Origin: Kiritimatiellia bacterium
GTDB lineage: Bacteria; Verrucomicrobiota; Kiritimatiellia; SLAD01
Direction: 5' to 3'
Assembly (NCBI GenBank): GCA_007125875.1
Contig: SLCI01000116.1
Coordinates: 1 to 18,474, forward strand
Length of the DNA: 18,474 nt
In this document: piece after piece, positions 1 through 7,099 of the stretch
Position numbering within the stretch: the first letter of the stretch is position 1
How the letters are laid out: every line of letters begins with the position of its first letter
Translations under genes and position numbers: made by a program
Notes under the pieces: model-generated
Database searches by the model: none
What the model saw: the letters and a program-made list of their open reading frames with translations, nothing else
What the model was told of the DNA's origin: nothing

Positions 1-274
1 CGGGCCTTTGTGGAAACGCTTTAGGCTCTTCCGAAAGTTGGTGGGGCAACACATCGCCTTACGGCGACCCGCTGGAGGAAGCGCAGACTCAGTAACCGAT
101 CAAGTTCGACTCATTGTCACGGCTCATCGAGACGATTCGCCCCACCTGTCCCATCACGCGAAGGTAGGGCGAGGCTGCCTGCCCGCCCCTGGAGGGTCTT
201 GCCGAGCCGCAAGAGTGTGAAAAGAAGCCGATCTGAAGACGCGCCTGAGCAACACCAGTTCATCGCCCCAAACC
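1..274. other. Gene-free left edge with hairpin sequences
   Basis: No coding region can be supported here. The only long open frame (8-220, plus) is Arg/Pro/Ala-rich, matches no family I know and runs through a hairpin repeat. The segment lies downstream of the BLUF gene on the minus strand. It contains a small hairpin at 54-67 (TCGCC-TTAC-GGCGA), a GGGCG/CGCCC-flanked GC-rich stretch around 164-188, and the CTGGAGGG hairpin repeat at 189-214. No T-tract follows the hairpins on the minus strand, so a classical intrinsic terminator for the murA-BLUF unit is not evident. Confidence 0.5.
189..214. repeat. CTGGAGGG variable-arm hairpin repeat, copy 1
   Basis: The box CTGGAGGG is followed by a perfect 6-bp inverted repeat, TCTTGC at 197-202 and GCAAGA at 209-214, separated by six bases. 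Copies at 4658 and 4838 begin with the same box and have the same arm-loop-arm plan but different arm sequences. This suggests a dispersed structural repeat in which pairing is kept rather than sequence. Family assignment is by comparison within the window only. Confidence 0.55.
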
Positions 275-730
275 CTATTCCGCCTTCTGCTGCCGCGCCA
301 GAAAAGCGGCGCGCTCGCGCGCCATATCGCGCAAAAGACCGATCGCCTGCTTGGGCGTGACAGTAAACGGGTCAAAATCCTCTTCCACCTTGTGCTTATT
401 GAGAATCCTGCCATCCACGCCATCCGCGCGGACATAGGCCATCGACCATTGGCCGAACGTGCGTTCGGTGACCTGCTCATACGAAATCAGCGTGATGTCC
501 TCGTTACGCTCGTCCTGCACGATGCGTCGGTAGAGGGCATTGACTGCGGCGCGAGAACCTTCGAGGCATTGCAGGAAGCCGCGAGCGGAATAGCAGAGTG
601 CGCCCGTTACACCAATCGACGGATTGTTCTTGCGCGATACATCCAGAATGGCCTCCAAGTCCTTCGGTCCGCACCCTTTCGCGATGCGGCTCGCGTAAAT
701 CAACTGCACGGTATGCTCGATTTCACTCAT
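275..730 (-). CDS. BLUF-domain blue-light sensor protein (FAD)
   Basis: This 151-residue protein is a short, single-domain BLUF photoreceptor that binds FAD. Residues 7-105 form the domain. The flavin-pocket residues are present with exact family spacing relative to AppA Y21/N45/Q63/W104/M106: Tyr12, Asn36, Gln54, Trp95 and Met97, with the FLQCLEG motif around Gln54. The tail (about 105-151) ends in a charged helix rich in Arg, Ala and Gln and has no recognisable output domain, so any effect is probably through a partner protein. The start at 730 has a strong GGGAGG ribosome site six bases upstream, inside murA. The first eight bases overlap the murA end, implying translational coupling. The photosensor role is well supported; the signalling partner is unknown. 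Confidence 0.93.
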   Translation of the reverse strand: MSEIEHTVQLIYASRIAKGCGPKDLEAILDVSRKNNPSIGVTGALCYSARGFLQCLEGSRAAVNALYRRIVQDERNEDITLISYEQVTERTFGQWSMAYVRADGVDGRILNKHKVEEDFDPFTVTPKQAIGLLRDMARERAAFLARQQKAE

Positions 731-2006
731 GACGATCCTCCCTGGTAATGTGTGCGCCTAAAGCGCGTAACCGCTCATCGATTCGCTCGTATCCACGATC
801 AATCATTTGGGCGTTGTCGATCACACTTTCGCCCTGTGCGCAGAGCGCAGCGTTTAGCAGGGCCATGCCGGCTCGGATATCCGGTGTCGCCATGTGTGCG
901 CGTTGCAATGCGGACGAGCCGGCGATTACGATTCGATGCGGATCGCACTGCACGATCCGTGCACCCATCGCAATCAACTGATCGACGAAGTACATGCGGC
1001 TCTCGAACATCTTTTCGAAAAAGAGCACCGTGCCCTCGGATTGTGTTGCCAACACTATTGCCACGCTCATCATGTCAGACGGGAACGCCGGCCACGGGCC
1101 ATCTTCAACTTTCGGAATGGCCAGCCCTATATCGGCTTGGATTTCCAGCGGCGTGGCCGACACGGTTAAGACGTCATCATTTAAGGTCGTTGGCAGACCC
1201 AGCTTCCTAAAGGTGCGATTGATTACCTTGATCGCGGGTACGGCGTTGCCGCAGGGGATCTGCAAGCTGCCACCGGTGATGGCGGCCGCCACGGCGAAAC
1301 TGCCAATCTCGATGTGGTCTGGCTGAACGGCGTAGTCGGCGCCCTGCAGGGAATCAACCCCCTCGATCGTGATGTAATTGGTGCCAAGCCCTTTGATCTT
1401 GGCTCCCATTGCTTGCAAGAGTCCGCCCAAATCCTGTACGTGCGGTTCGCATGCGGCGTTATAGATTGTTGTCGTACCCTCTGCGAGCACGGCGGCCATC
1501 AAAATATTTTCTGTCGCCGTTACGCTGGCCTCGTCGAGAATCAATTCCGCGCCGCGCAACGCGCGTCGCTGTAAGCGGAAAAGCGCATCGGATTCGACGT
1601 CAATCCCGAGCGCCTCCAGTCCATCAAAGTGCGTGTCGAGTCGACGTCGCCCGATCACGTCGCCGCCGGGCGGATACAATACCGCACTGCCATGTCGCGC
1701 CGTCAGCGGTCCCGCAAAAAGGATTGAGCCCCGCACGCGCTTGCAAAGGTCAGGATCCAGTTCGGTCGTGCGGATGCCTTTCGCGCACAAGGTAACCTCA
1801 TGCTCGCCCGTTTGCACGTCCACGCCCAATGCCGCCAGCAGGTCCAGCATCACCCGCACATCTTGGATCATGGGAACATTGGTGAGGCGCACGGGTTGAT
1901 CGGTCAACACGCAGGCCGCCAGCATCGGCAGCACCGCGTTTTTATTCCCCAAGGGGGTGAAGGTGCCCGATATCGGATGACCACCCTGTATGATGAGCCG
2001 TGACAT
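723..2006 (-). CDS. murA: UDP-N-acetylglucosamine 1-carboxyvinyltransferase
   Basis: MurA transfers enolpyruvate from PEP to UDP-GlcNAc, the first committed cytoplasmic step of peptidoglycan synthesis. The 427-residue length is normal for the family. The conserved Lys22-Asn23 pair is in NKNAVLP, and the Asp of the PSDMMS motif (Asp311, equivalent to E. coli Asp305) is present. The active-site loop reads YPPGGDVIG: the usual Cys (E. coli Cys115) is Asp116, encoded by GAC at 1659-1661. This substitution is known from Mycobacterium, Chlamydia and Borrelia MurA and confers insensitivity to fosfomycin, so natural resistance is expected. The gene follows prpD by 41 bases and overlaps the BLUF gene by eight. 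The ribosome site is weak (GAG near the start). Confidence 0.97.
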   Translation of the reverse strand: MSRLIIQGGHPISGTFTPLGNKNAVLPMLAACVLTDQPVRLTNVPMIQDVRVMLDLLAALGVDVQTGEHEVTLCAKGIRTTELDPDLCKRVRGSILFAGPLTARHGSAVLYPPGGDVIGRRRLDTHFDGLEALGIDVESDALFRLQRRALRGAELILDEASVTATENILMAAVLAEGTTTIYNAACEPHVQDLGGLLQAMGAKIKGLGTNYITIEGVDSLQGADYAVQPDHIEIGSFAVAAAITGGSLQIPCGNAVPAIKVINRTFRKLGLPTTLNDDVLTVSATPLEIQADIGLAIPKVEDGPWPAFPSDMMSVAIVLATQSEGTVLFFEKMFESRMYFVDQLIAMGARIVQCDPHRIVIAGSSALQRAHMATPDIRAGMALLNAALCAQGESVIDNAQMIDRGYERIDERLRALGAHITREDRHE

Positions 2007-2047
2007 AATAACTCAGTCGTGCGCGCATTACCGCGCGGTTTAGTCGA

Positions 2048-3490
2048 CTAGGGCAAAAAAGCTTCCATGAATTCGGGCACCGCCGTATTCGACAGGCGAT
2101 CAAAGTCCAGACACAGGGACATGATCTCCTCCGTTTGCTTATCCGAAAAGCGCGTCAGCAAACTGTCGCGGAACTTCTCGATCAACAGCGGAATCCCTTC
2201 CTCGCGGCGGCGACGATGGCCAACCGGATACTCGACTTCCACGCGGCCGCTGGACGATCCGTCGTTGAAGATTACCTCCACCGCGTTGGCGATAGAGCGC
2301 TTGTCGGGGTCGAGATAGTCGCGCGTGTAGGCGGAATCTTCCGTGACCGTCATCTTTTCGCGTAACGCATCGATGCGCGGATCGGCGGCGACTTTGTCTT
2401 CGTAGTGGTCCGCGTTTAGTTCGCCAAAGATCAGTCCGATCGCGGTCATATACTGCAAGCAGTGATCGCGATCGGCCGGATTATTCAGCGGTCCCTGTTT
2501 ATCGATAATGCGAATCGCGGATTCGTGCGTTGTCATTTTGACTTCGGCAATGTCGTCCAAGCGGTCCCGCACTTTCGGGTGCAATTGGAATGCACATTCC
2601 ACCGCAGTTTGCGCGTGAAACTCGGCCGGGAATGAAATCTTGAACAGCACATGCTCCATCACATAGGAGCCAAAAGGTTGATTGATTTTAAAGGGCGCGC
2701 CGTCCCGCACTACGTCATAGAATCCCCATTGCTTGGCCGACAAGGCCGACGGATAGCCCATTTCATTCTTCAGCGCGAATAAGGCATGACGCACCGCGCG
2801 ATGCGTCGCGTCGCCTGCCGCCCAGGATTTGCGTGAACCCGTGTTAGGCGCATGACGATAGGTCCGTAACGCGCCGCCATCCAGCCACGCGTTCGATACG
2901 GCATTGATCACCTGATCACGCGTACCGCCCAGCAGCGCCGTCACCACGGCCGTGGAGGCGAGTCGCACTAGAATGACGTGATCGATGCCTATGCGATTGA
3001 ATCCGTTTTCCAGCGCATAAACGCCTTGGATTTCGTGGGCCTTGATCATTGCCGTCAGGACATCACGCATCAGCAGGGGCGGTTTATTCTCCGCTTGGCG
3101 CTGCCGGCTGAGGTAATCGGCGGCGGCCAAAATGCCACCCAGATTGTCTGACGGGTGACCCCACTCGGCGGCCAGCCATGTGTCATTGAAATCCAGCCAG
3201 CGAATCATGCAGCCAATGTTGAAGGCGGCTTGCACCGGGTCCAGTTCGTAGTTGGTGCCCGGCACGCGGGCACCGCCGGACATGGTTGCGCCCGGCACAA
3301 TCGGACCGAGCAACTTCGTGCATTCGGGATAGCGAAGCGCGAGCAAACCGCAGCCCAGCGTATCCATTAAACAATAGCGCGCGGTATCATACGCCTCATC
3401 GCTGGATACGACGTAGTCGAGCACGTAGTCCGCTATTTGGACGAGCTCAGGATCGGGTTGGGGACGGACATTCGAGATGGGCGCGCTCAT
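2048..3490 (-). CDS. prpD: 2-methylcitrate dehydratase (MmgE/PrpD family)
   Basis: PrpD dehydrates 2-methylcitrate to 2-methyl-cis-aconitate in the methylcitrate cycle of propionate breakdown. The 480 residues match the length of E. coli PrpD, and long blocks agree with it from memory: YCLMDTLGCGLLAL near the start, LDPVQAAFNIGCMIRWLDF, AEWGHPSDNLGGILA, RTYRHAPNTGSRKSWAAGDA, FKISFPAEFHAQTAVE and GPLNNPADRDHC. It is therefore closer to true PrpD than to distant MmgE, cis-aconitate decarboxylase or epimerase relatives. No prpB, prpC or acnD lies in the window, so the rest of the cycle must be elsewhere or the enzyme has another role. Its ribosome site overlaps the stop of the upstream outer-membrane gene, so the two are probably co-translated. 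Confidence 0.94.
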   Translation of the reverse strand: MSAPISNVRPQPDPELVQIADYVLDYVVSSDEAYDTARYCLMDTLGCGLLALRYPECTKLLGPIVPGATMSGGARVPGTNYELDPVQAAFNIGCMIRWLDFNDTWLAAEWGHPSDNLGGILAAADYLSRQRQAENKPPLLMRDVLTAMIKAHEIQGVYALENGFNRIGIDHVILVRLASTAVVTALLGGTRDQVINAVSNAWLDGGALRTYRHAPNTGSRKSWAAGDATHRAVRHALFALKNEMGYPSALSAKQWGFYDVVRDGAPFKINQPFGSYVMEHVLFKISFPAEFHAQTAVECAFQLHPKVRDRLDDIAEVKMTTHESAIRIIDKQGPLNNPADRDHCLQYMTAIGLIFGELNADHYEDKVAADPRIDALREKMTVTEDSAYTRDYLDPDKRSIANAVEVIFNDGSSSGRVEVEYPVGHRRRREEGIPLLIEKFRDSLLTRFSDKQTEEIMSLCLDFDRLSNTAVPEFMEAFLP

Positions 3491-3496
3491 ATTTTA

Positions 3497-3502
3497 CCTC
3501 CT
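3497..3502 (-). promoter_or_regulatory. Strong Shine-Dalgarno of prpD overlapping upstream stop
   Basis: AGGAGG lies six bases before the prpD ATG, and its first two bases belong to the TAG stop of the outer-membrane protein gene. This fixes the prpD start and indicates translational coupling between the two genes. Confidence 0.8.
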
Positions 3503-4532
3503 AAAACCTTAAACCGATAAACGCGGTTAATGCAGACACTTCGAAATCAACATCTTTATCAAATTTCTCGCGTAAGGCCAAGATTTCCTCTTCCGGCCGG
3601 TCTATCGCGCGCACCTCGGCTTCGCCGGTCATGTACTTAAATTCGGCGCCGGCAATGAAGTTGAGGTTCTGATTGATTTCCCACTCAAACAGGGCGCGTG
3701 CGCCGATCGAATGATAGCGCACATCCAAGTCCTTCTCATTGCGGGAACGAACGCCCAGGCTGCTATTGCTACCCGAGAAGCGCAGGAAGGCCGCATGGGC
3801 TGACAGATACAGATGCGAGCGGGCGCCCAACGGAATGCCAAATTCGGCCCCGAGTCCCAGCTCCGGTACCAGCAAGCCGGTCGTGCCCGTGCCGCGTCCG
3901 CCCACCACATAGTCGCGCGGCGGGTTTTCATATTGGGTGACTTCTTGAGGCGCACCTGCGCGTACTTCATAATCGGCTAAGAAGGTGTAGAGACCCAAAT
4001 GAATCCAAGGTGTAAACGTAAACGAATCGGCTGATCCAAAGGAAACCGGCGTGATCGCGAATTGAAGATCGAACGAGTACAGGTCGATATCGCCCGCGAA
4101 CTGCGATCCTTCCGGAATGACCATGTACTCATAGTTTCGGCTCTCGAAGCGGACCCGGTCGACGCCGATATAGTAATCGCGATCCGCCACAGAGGAAACG
4201 CTCGGGGAGCCGGTCAGGAATTGTCCACGCAGGGAGACATAACGCCATAGTTTCTCCAAGCCGAAGCCGTAGGTCGGGAAGCGATCATCAAAACCCAGCT
4301 CGCTCCAGCTGTAGTTTTCGGGCGGCGCACCGGAGGTCGGTCCGCCAATCACCTCGATCGGGCGCTCTGTCTCCTGCACCTCGCCGTCCAAATTGAACAT
4401 CATTCCGCCCGACAGCGTTACCGAAAAGGTACGACGATCTTCCAGATCGCGGCCCCATTGCACTTGCGCGTGAGACAGGCCGGCACTCAGCCAGCACACT
4501 GTGATCAACCAATAGAAAGCGTTCTTCTTCAA
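3501..4532 (-). CDS. Putative outer-membrane beta-barrel protein
   Basis: I do not recognise a named family. The best start is TTG at 4532, seven bases after an AAGGAG site. It gives 343 residues beginning with a textbook signal peptide: two Lys, then a hydrophobic run FYWLITVCWLSAGL, then a likely SHA|Q cleavage. An ATG at 4628 is in frame but adds a hydrophilic 32-residue extension that would bury the signal. The mature protein alternates aromatic/aliphatic and polar residues (for example YLSAHAAFLRF and LNFIAGAEFKYM) and ends in FIGLRF, with the C-terminal Phe typical of proteins inserted by BamA. It heads the minus-strand unit leading into prpD, murA and BLUF. Porin, adhesin or surface structural roles are all open. 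Confidence 0.75.
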   Translation of the reverse strand: MKKNAFYWLITVCWLSAGLSHAQVQWGRDLEDRRTFSVTLSGGMMFNLDGEVQETERPIEVIGGPTSGAPPENYSWSELGFDDRFPTYGFGLEKLWRYVSLRGQFLTGSPSVSSVADRDYYIGVDRVRFESRNYEYMVIPEGSQFAGDIDLYSFDLQFAITPVSFGSADSFTFTPWIHLGLYTFLADYEVRAGAPQEVTQYENPPRDYVVGGRGTGTTGLLVPELGLGAEFGIPLGARSHLYLSAHAAFLRFSGSNSSLGVRSRNEKDLDVRYHSIGARALFEWEINQNLNFIAGAEFKYMTGEAEVRAIDRPEEEILALREKFDKDVDFEVSALTAFIGLRF

Positions 4533-4539
4533 GTGTAAT

Positions 4540-4545
4540 CTCCTT
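4540..4545 (-). promoter_or_regulatory. Shine-Dalgarno deciding a TTG start
   Basis: AAGGAG sits seven bases before the TTG codon at 4532-4530, immediately ahead of the signal peptide of the outer-membrane protein. It supports TTG rather than the upstream ATG at 4628 as the start. Confidence 0.75.
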
Positions 4546-4565
4546 TTTTGCAAAGCGAGGAGTCT

Positions 4566-4585
4566 ACCCGATCCGTCCATCGGGT
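4566..4585. other. Perfect 7-bp hairpin in the leader of the outer-membrane gene
   Basis: ACCCGAT at 4566-4572 and ATCGGGT at 4579-4585 pair perfectly around a six-base loop, about 33 bases ahead of the TTG start on the minus strand. No T-tract follows in either direction, so it is not a simple terminator. It could stabilise or attenuate the leader transcript; that role is inferred only from its position. Confidence 0.45.
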
Positions 4586-4657
4586 GAGAGGAAAAAATGC
4601 GGCCGCAGTGAAGGTCGGACAGCGGCATTCACTTATCACTACACGACTGGCAATAAT

Positions 4658-4682
4658 CTGGAGGGCGGAGCTCTGCGATGCC
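4658..4682. repeat. CTGGAGGG variable-arm hairpin repeat, copy 2
   Basis: CTGGAGGG followed by CGGAG, CTCTGC and GATGCC. It aligns clearly with the copy at 4838 (same box, shared CTC and alternating G positions) but its arms no longer pair well, so it appears to be a decayed member. Confidence 0.5.
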
Positions 4683-4760
4683 GGGCAAATGGAACGAATC
4701 GGCCAGGAGTAATACCAGTCGCTATAACTTTTCGGTACATTCTCAGGGCAACACAGCCTG

Positions 4761-4786
4761 TCCGCCGTAGCCTTGGCGAAGGAGGA
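4761..4786. repeat. 26-base imperfect hairpin (TCCGCC ... GGAGGA)
   Basis: TCCGCC at 4761-4766 faces GGAGGA at 4781-4786 with one mismatch, and an inner GCC-TT-GGC stem closes the top. It lies between two CTGGAGGG repeats. I associate sequences of this type (TCCGCCGTAGC...GCGAAGG) with dispersed repeats of PVC-group genomes, but this is from memory and unverified. Confidence 0.5.
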
Positions 4787-4837
4787 AGGTTGCCCCTCCG
4801 GTACACGCTAAGCGAAACCAGTTACGGTAGAAGCATT

Positions 4838-4863
4838 CTGGAGGGACGACCTCCGTGTCGTCC
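4838..4863. repeat. CTGGAGGG variable-arm hairpin repeat, copy 3
   Basis: CTGGAGGG overlaps a perfect 7-bp stem, GGACGAC at 4844-4850 and GTCGTCC at 4857-4863, with the six-base loop CTCCGT. It is the best preserved copy of the repeat in the window. Confidence 0.6.
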
Positions 4864-4904
4864 TCTTAGTGCGGCGAACCCATCTCTTTTCATGCCAAAG
4901 TTTT

Positions 4905-4929
4905 CGGCTAATAGGCCGATAAGTATTAG
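4905..4929. other. Two mutually exclusive short hairpins
   Basis: CGGC (4905-4908) can pair with GCCG (4915-4918), or CTAATA (4908-4913) can pair with TATTAG (4924-4929). The two stems share bases and cannot form together. No known riboswitch consensus was recognised and no gene follows closely, so this is recorded only as a structural feature. Confidence 0.3.
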
Positions 4930-5109
4930 AGGATGGTACAAGAGAAGCAAGACCGGGTTTCTGCGAGCCCAACGATCTGTGCATGAATCACCGTCTTAAG
5001 CGGCGTCGCAGCGCTCCGCCCTTCAGATTGAAGCTAACCAGATGACGGCAAGCTCTCGCGCAGAAGTGAATGATCCTGCGCTAATCCTCGGCCTTTTGCC
5101 AAAGCGGGC

Positions 5110-5138
5110 TTGAAAGTCCCTTCGAGGCAACGTATAAG
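5110..5138 (+). promoter_or_regulatory. Sigma70-type promoter of grpE-dnaJ
   Basis: TTGAAA (5110-5115) and TATAAG (5133-5138) are separated by exactly 17 bases, each box one base from consensus. Transcription would start near 5145, leaving a leader of almost 150 bases before grpE. The -35 is also part of CTTGAAA, as in heat-shock sigma32 promoters, but the -10 does not resemble CCCCAT. No CIRCE operator (TTAGCACTC/GAGTGCTAA) is visible. Confidence 0.65.
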
Positions 5139-5292
5139 ATGCGCTGCCAAATTAGTCAGCGACCCCGTCCTGTGCGCGCCCGCTCCACAACACAACGGAG
5201 CTACCCGGCGCCTGACTCAACGAATGAATCACACGTGAACAAGCGGGGTACGTGCGTGATCAAAATAGAGAAGCAATTTGGGATTGAAAACC

Positions 5293-5898
5293 ATGACGAA
5301 GAAAAAGAAACAAAACGAGGAAGAAGCGCCGGTCAGTGAGGACGCACAAGCTCCTGCTGCTGAGCCCGAAGCGGAGGCTGCGCCTGAGCAGCCTGCCCCC
5401 GAGGCCGCCAAGCCAGAAGATGAAGCGCTGGAAACGCGTCTGCTCCGCTTGCAAGCGGATTTCGATAACTACCGCAAACGTACAATGCGCGAGCGGGCCG
5501 ACTGGCAGCGCCAAGCCAAAGAAGATGTGCTGGTTGATCTGCTCTCGGTGATCGATCACTACGAGCTGGGCCTTAAAACTGCGCGCAGCCAAACCACCGA
5601 GGCGTCGGTGCTGAACGGATTCGAAATGATCTACGAGCAGTTCGCCTCCGCGCTGAAAAAACATCAGGTCACACCCGTAGAGGCGGAAGGGCAGGAGTTC
5701 GATCATAACCTGCATGAGGCCATCACGTATGTGCCATCAGCCGAACACCCCGCAGGTAAAGTGATCGCCGAAACGCGGCGCGGCTACAAGATCGGCGACA
5801 AACTGCTGCGCGCTGCGCAAGTGGTCGTTTCTTCCGGACCAGCGGACGAACAGGAAGCGGCTGAACCCGCCGGCGCAACCGAGGAGGCCAACGAATAA
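5293..5898 (+). CDS. grpE: Nucleotide exchange factor GrpE
   Basis: GrpE releases ADP from DnaK in the cytoplasmic DnaK-DnaJ-GrpE chaperone cycle. With the ATG at 5293 it is 201 residues. A lysine-rich start and an acidic Ala/Glu/Pro-rich disordered segment (to about residue 45) precede the long dimerising helix with the family signature LQADFDNYRKRTMRER. The C-terminal beta domain carries FDHNLHEAITYVPS, and a GYKIGDKLLRAAQVVVS block closes the fold. A TTG at 5278 is in frame and could add five residues; neither start has a strong ribosome site, and ATG is preferred. Its TAA stop overlaps the dnaJ ATG by one base, so the pair is coupled. No dnaK is in the window. Confidence 0.96.
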   Translation: MTKKKKQNEEEAPVSEDAQAPAAEPEAEAAPEQPAPEAAKPEDEALETRLLRLQADFDNYRKRTMRERADWQRQAKEDVLVDLLSVIDHYELGLKTARSQTTEASVLNGFEMIYEQFASALKKHQVTPVEAEGQEFDHNLHEAITYVPSAEHPAGKVIAETRRGYKIGDKLLRAAQVVVSSGPADEQEAAEPAGATEEANE

Positions 5899-7091
5899 TG
5901 CCGACACAGAAAAGAGATTATTACGAAGTGCTTGGCGTTCAACGTAACGCCAGCGCCGACGACATCAAAAAGGCGTATCGCAAGCTTGCCGTCAAATACC
6001 ATCCCGATAAAAACCCTGGGAATGTCGAGGCGGAAGAGAAGTTCAAGGAGGCCACCGAGGCCTATGAAATTCTGAACAACGAGCAGAAGCGCGCCAAGTA
6101 CGATCAGTTCGGGCATCAAGCCTTCGGGCCCGGCGGCGGTGGCGGTGGCTTCAGTGGCGGCGGCTTTGAAGGGATCGATCTGGAAGAAGCGCTTCGCACC
6201 TTCATGGGCGCCTTTGGCGGCGGTGGCGGCGGACGCGGTGGCAGTATTTTCGATGACTTCTTTGGCGGGCGCGCCGAGCGCGGTGCCACCAATCGCGGTA
6301 ACGACCTGCGGTTTGATCTGGAAATCGATTTTGAAGAAGCCGTGTTCGGTTCGCAGCGCGATCTGACTTTCTCTGTCATGGACGAGTGCAAAAAGTGTAG
6401 CGGCTCCGGTGCTGAAGAGGGCTCGAAGCGCGAGACCTGTAAGCGCTGTAAGGGCACCGGCCAGGAAGTCTTCGCCCGCGGCTTCATGCATGTGCGGCAA
6501 CCGTGCAGCGCCTGTGGTGGCGCAGGCGAGACCATCCGCAATCCCTGTCGCGAATGTCGCGGCGCGGGCCGCGTCAAGGCGCGCCGCACCATCACACTCA
6601 AGATTCCGGCCGGCGTCGAAACCGGTTCACGTTTACGCGTCGCCGGCAAAGGCGAAAATGGTGTGCGGGGCGGCCCTGCCGGCGACCTTTATGTCGTATT
6701 GCACGTGCGCGAGCATGAGGTGTTCAAGCGTCGAGACGAGGATATCTTCCTCGAAGTGCCAATCCCTTATCATGTGGCATCGCTGGGCGGCGAAATCGAG
6801 GTGCCGACTTTGTACGGCTTCGCCAAGCTCAAGATTCCGCCGGCGACCGAAACCGGTAAAGTTTTTCGCATGCGCGGACGCGGCCTGAAAGGCGTCGGCA
6901 GCTTCGGCAACGGAGATCAACATTGCGTCATCCGGGTCGAAACGCCCGAGCGCTTGAGCGGTAAACAGCGTAAAGCCTTGCAGGCGTTCGCCGAGTTACT
7001 GGATGACGACAATCATCCCGAATCGCAACGGCTGCATCGCCGCGCCAAAGAGTTCTATAAGCACCGCGACACCCTGCAACAGAAGAGCTGA
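5898..7091 (+). CDS. dnaJ: Chaperone protein DnaJ (type I Hsp40)
   Basis: DnaJ delivers unfolded clients to DnaK and stimulates its ATPase. The 397 residues show all class-I parts in order: J-domain (residues 7-70) with catalytic His35-Pro36-Asp37, a Gly/Phe-rich linker (about 72-125), a zinc-binding domain with four CxxCxGxG repeats (Cys164/167, 181/184, 203/206, 217/220), then the two beta-sandwich substrate domains and a C-terminal dimerisation region. All zinc ligands are intact. It starts in a TAATG overlap with grpE. A five-palindrome array begins nine bases after its stop, which could affect the transcript end or read-through into rsmE. Confidence 0.98.
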   Translation: MPTQKRDYYEVLGVQRNASADDIKKAYRKLAVKYHPDKNPGNVEAEEKFKEATEAYEILNNEQKRAKYDQFGHQAFGPGGGGGGFSGGGFEGIDLEEALRTFMGAFGGGGGGRGGSIFDDFFGGRAERGATNRGNDLRFDLEIDFEEAVFGSQRDLTFSVMDECKKCSGSGAEEGSKRETCKRCKGTGQEVFARGFMHVRQPCSACGGAGETIRNPCRECRGAGRVKARRTITLKIPAGVETGSRLRVAGKGENGVRGGPAGDLYVVLHVREHEVFKRRDEDIFLEVPIPYHVASLGGEIEVPTLYGFAKLKIPPATETGKVFRMRGRGLKGVGSFGNGDQHCVIRVETPERLSGKQRKALQAFAELLDDDNHPESQRLHRRAKEFYKHRDTLQQKS

Positions 7092-7099
7092 CGCCATGA

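Larger units (their letters stand above)
4586..5109. other. Gene-free intergenic region with clustered hairpin repeats
   Basis: About 520 bases separate the divergent outer-membrane and grpE genes. No convincing gene is seen. The region holds two CTGGAGGG-type hairpin repeats, a 26-base imperfect hairpin, a pair of mutually exclusive hairpins (4905-4929) and a short CTTCA-GAT-TGAAG palindrome (5021-5033). The open frame at 4790-4999 (plus) runs through the repeat and is probably not a gene. The promoter of the minus-strand unit should lie here, but no pair of -35/-10 boxes is persuasive on that strand. Confidence 0.5.

Noticed and set aside
4533..4628. ATG start at 4628 for the outer-membrane protein
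   Set aside because: It adds a hydrophilic stretch ahead of a clear signal peptide; the TTG at 4532 has a well-placed AAGGAG site.
4790..4999. Plus-strand open frame of 69 codons
   Set aside because: It reads through the hairpin repeat at 4838, matches no family and has no ribosome site.
5000..5292. CIRCE element or sigma32 promoter for grpE
   Set aside because: No TTAGCACTC/GAGTGCTAA pair is visible, and the -10 fits the sigma70 type, not the heat-shock type.
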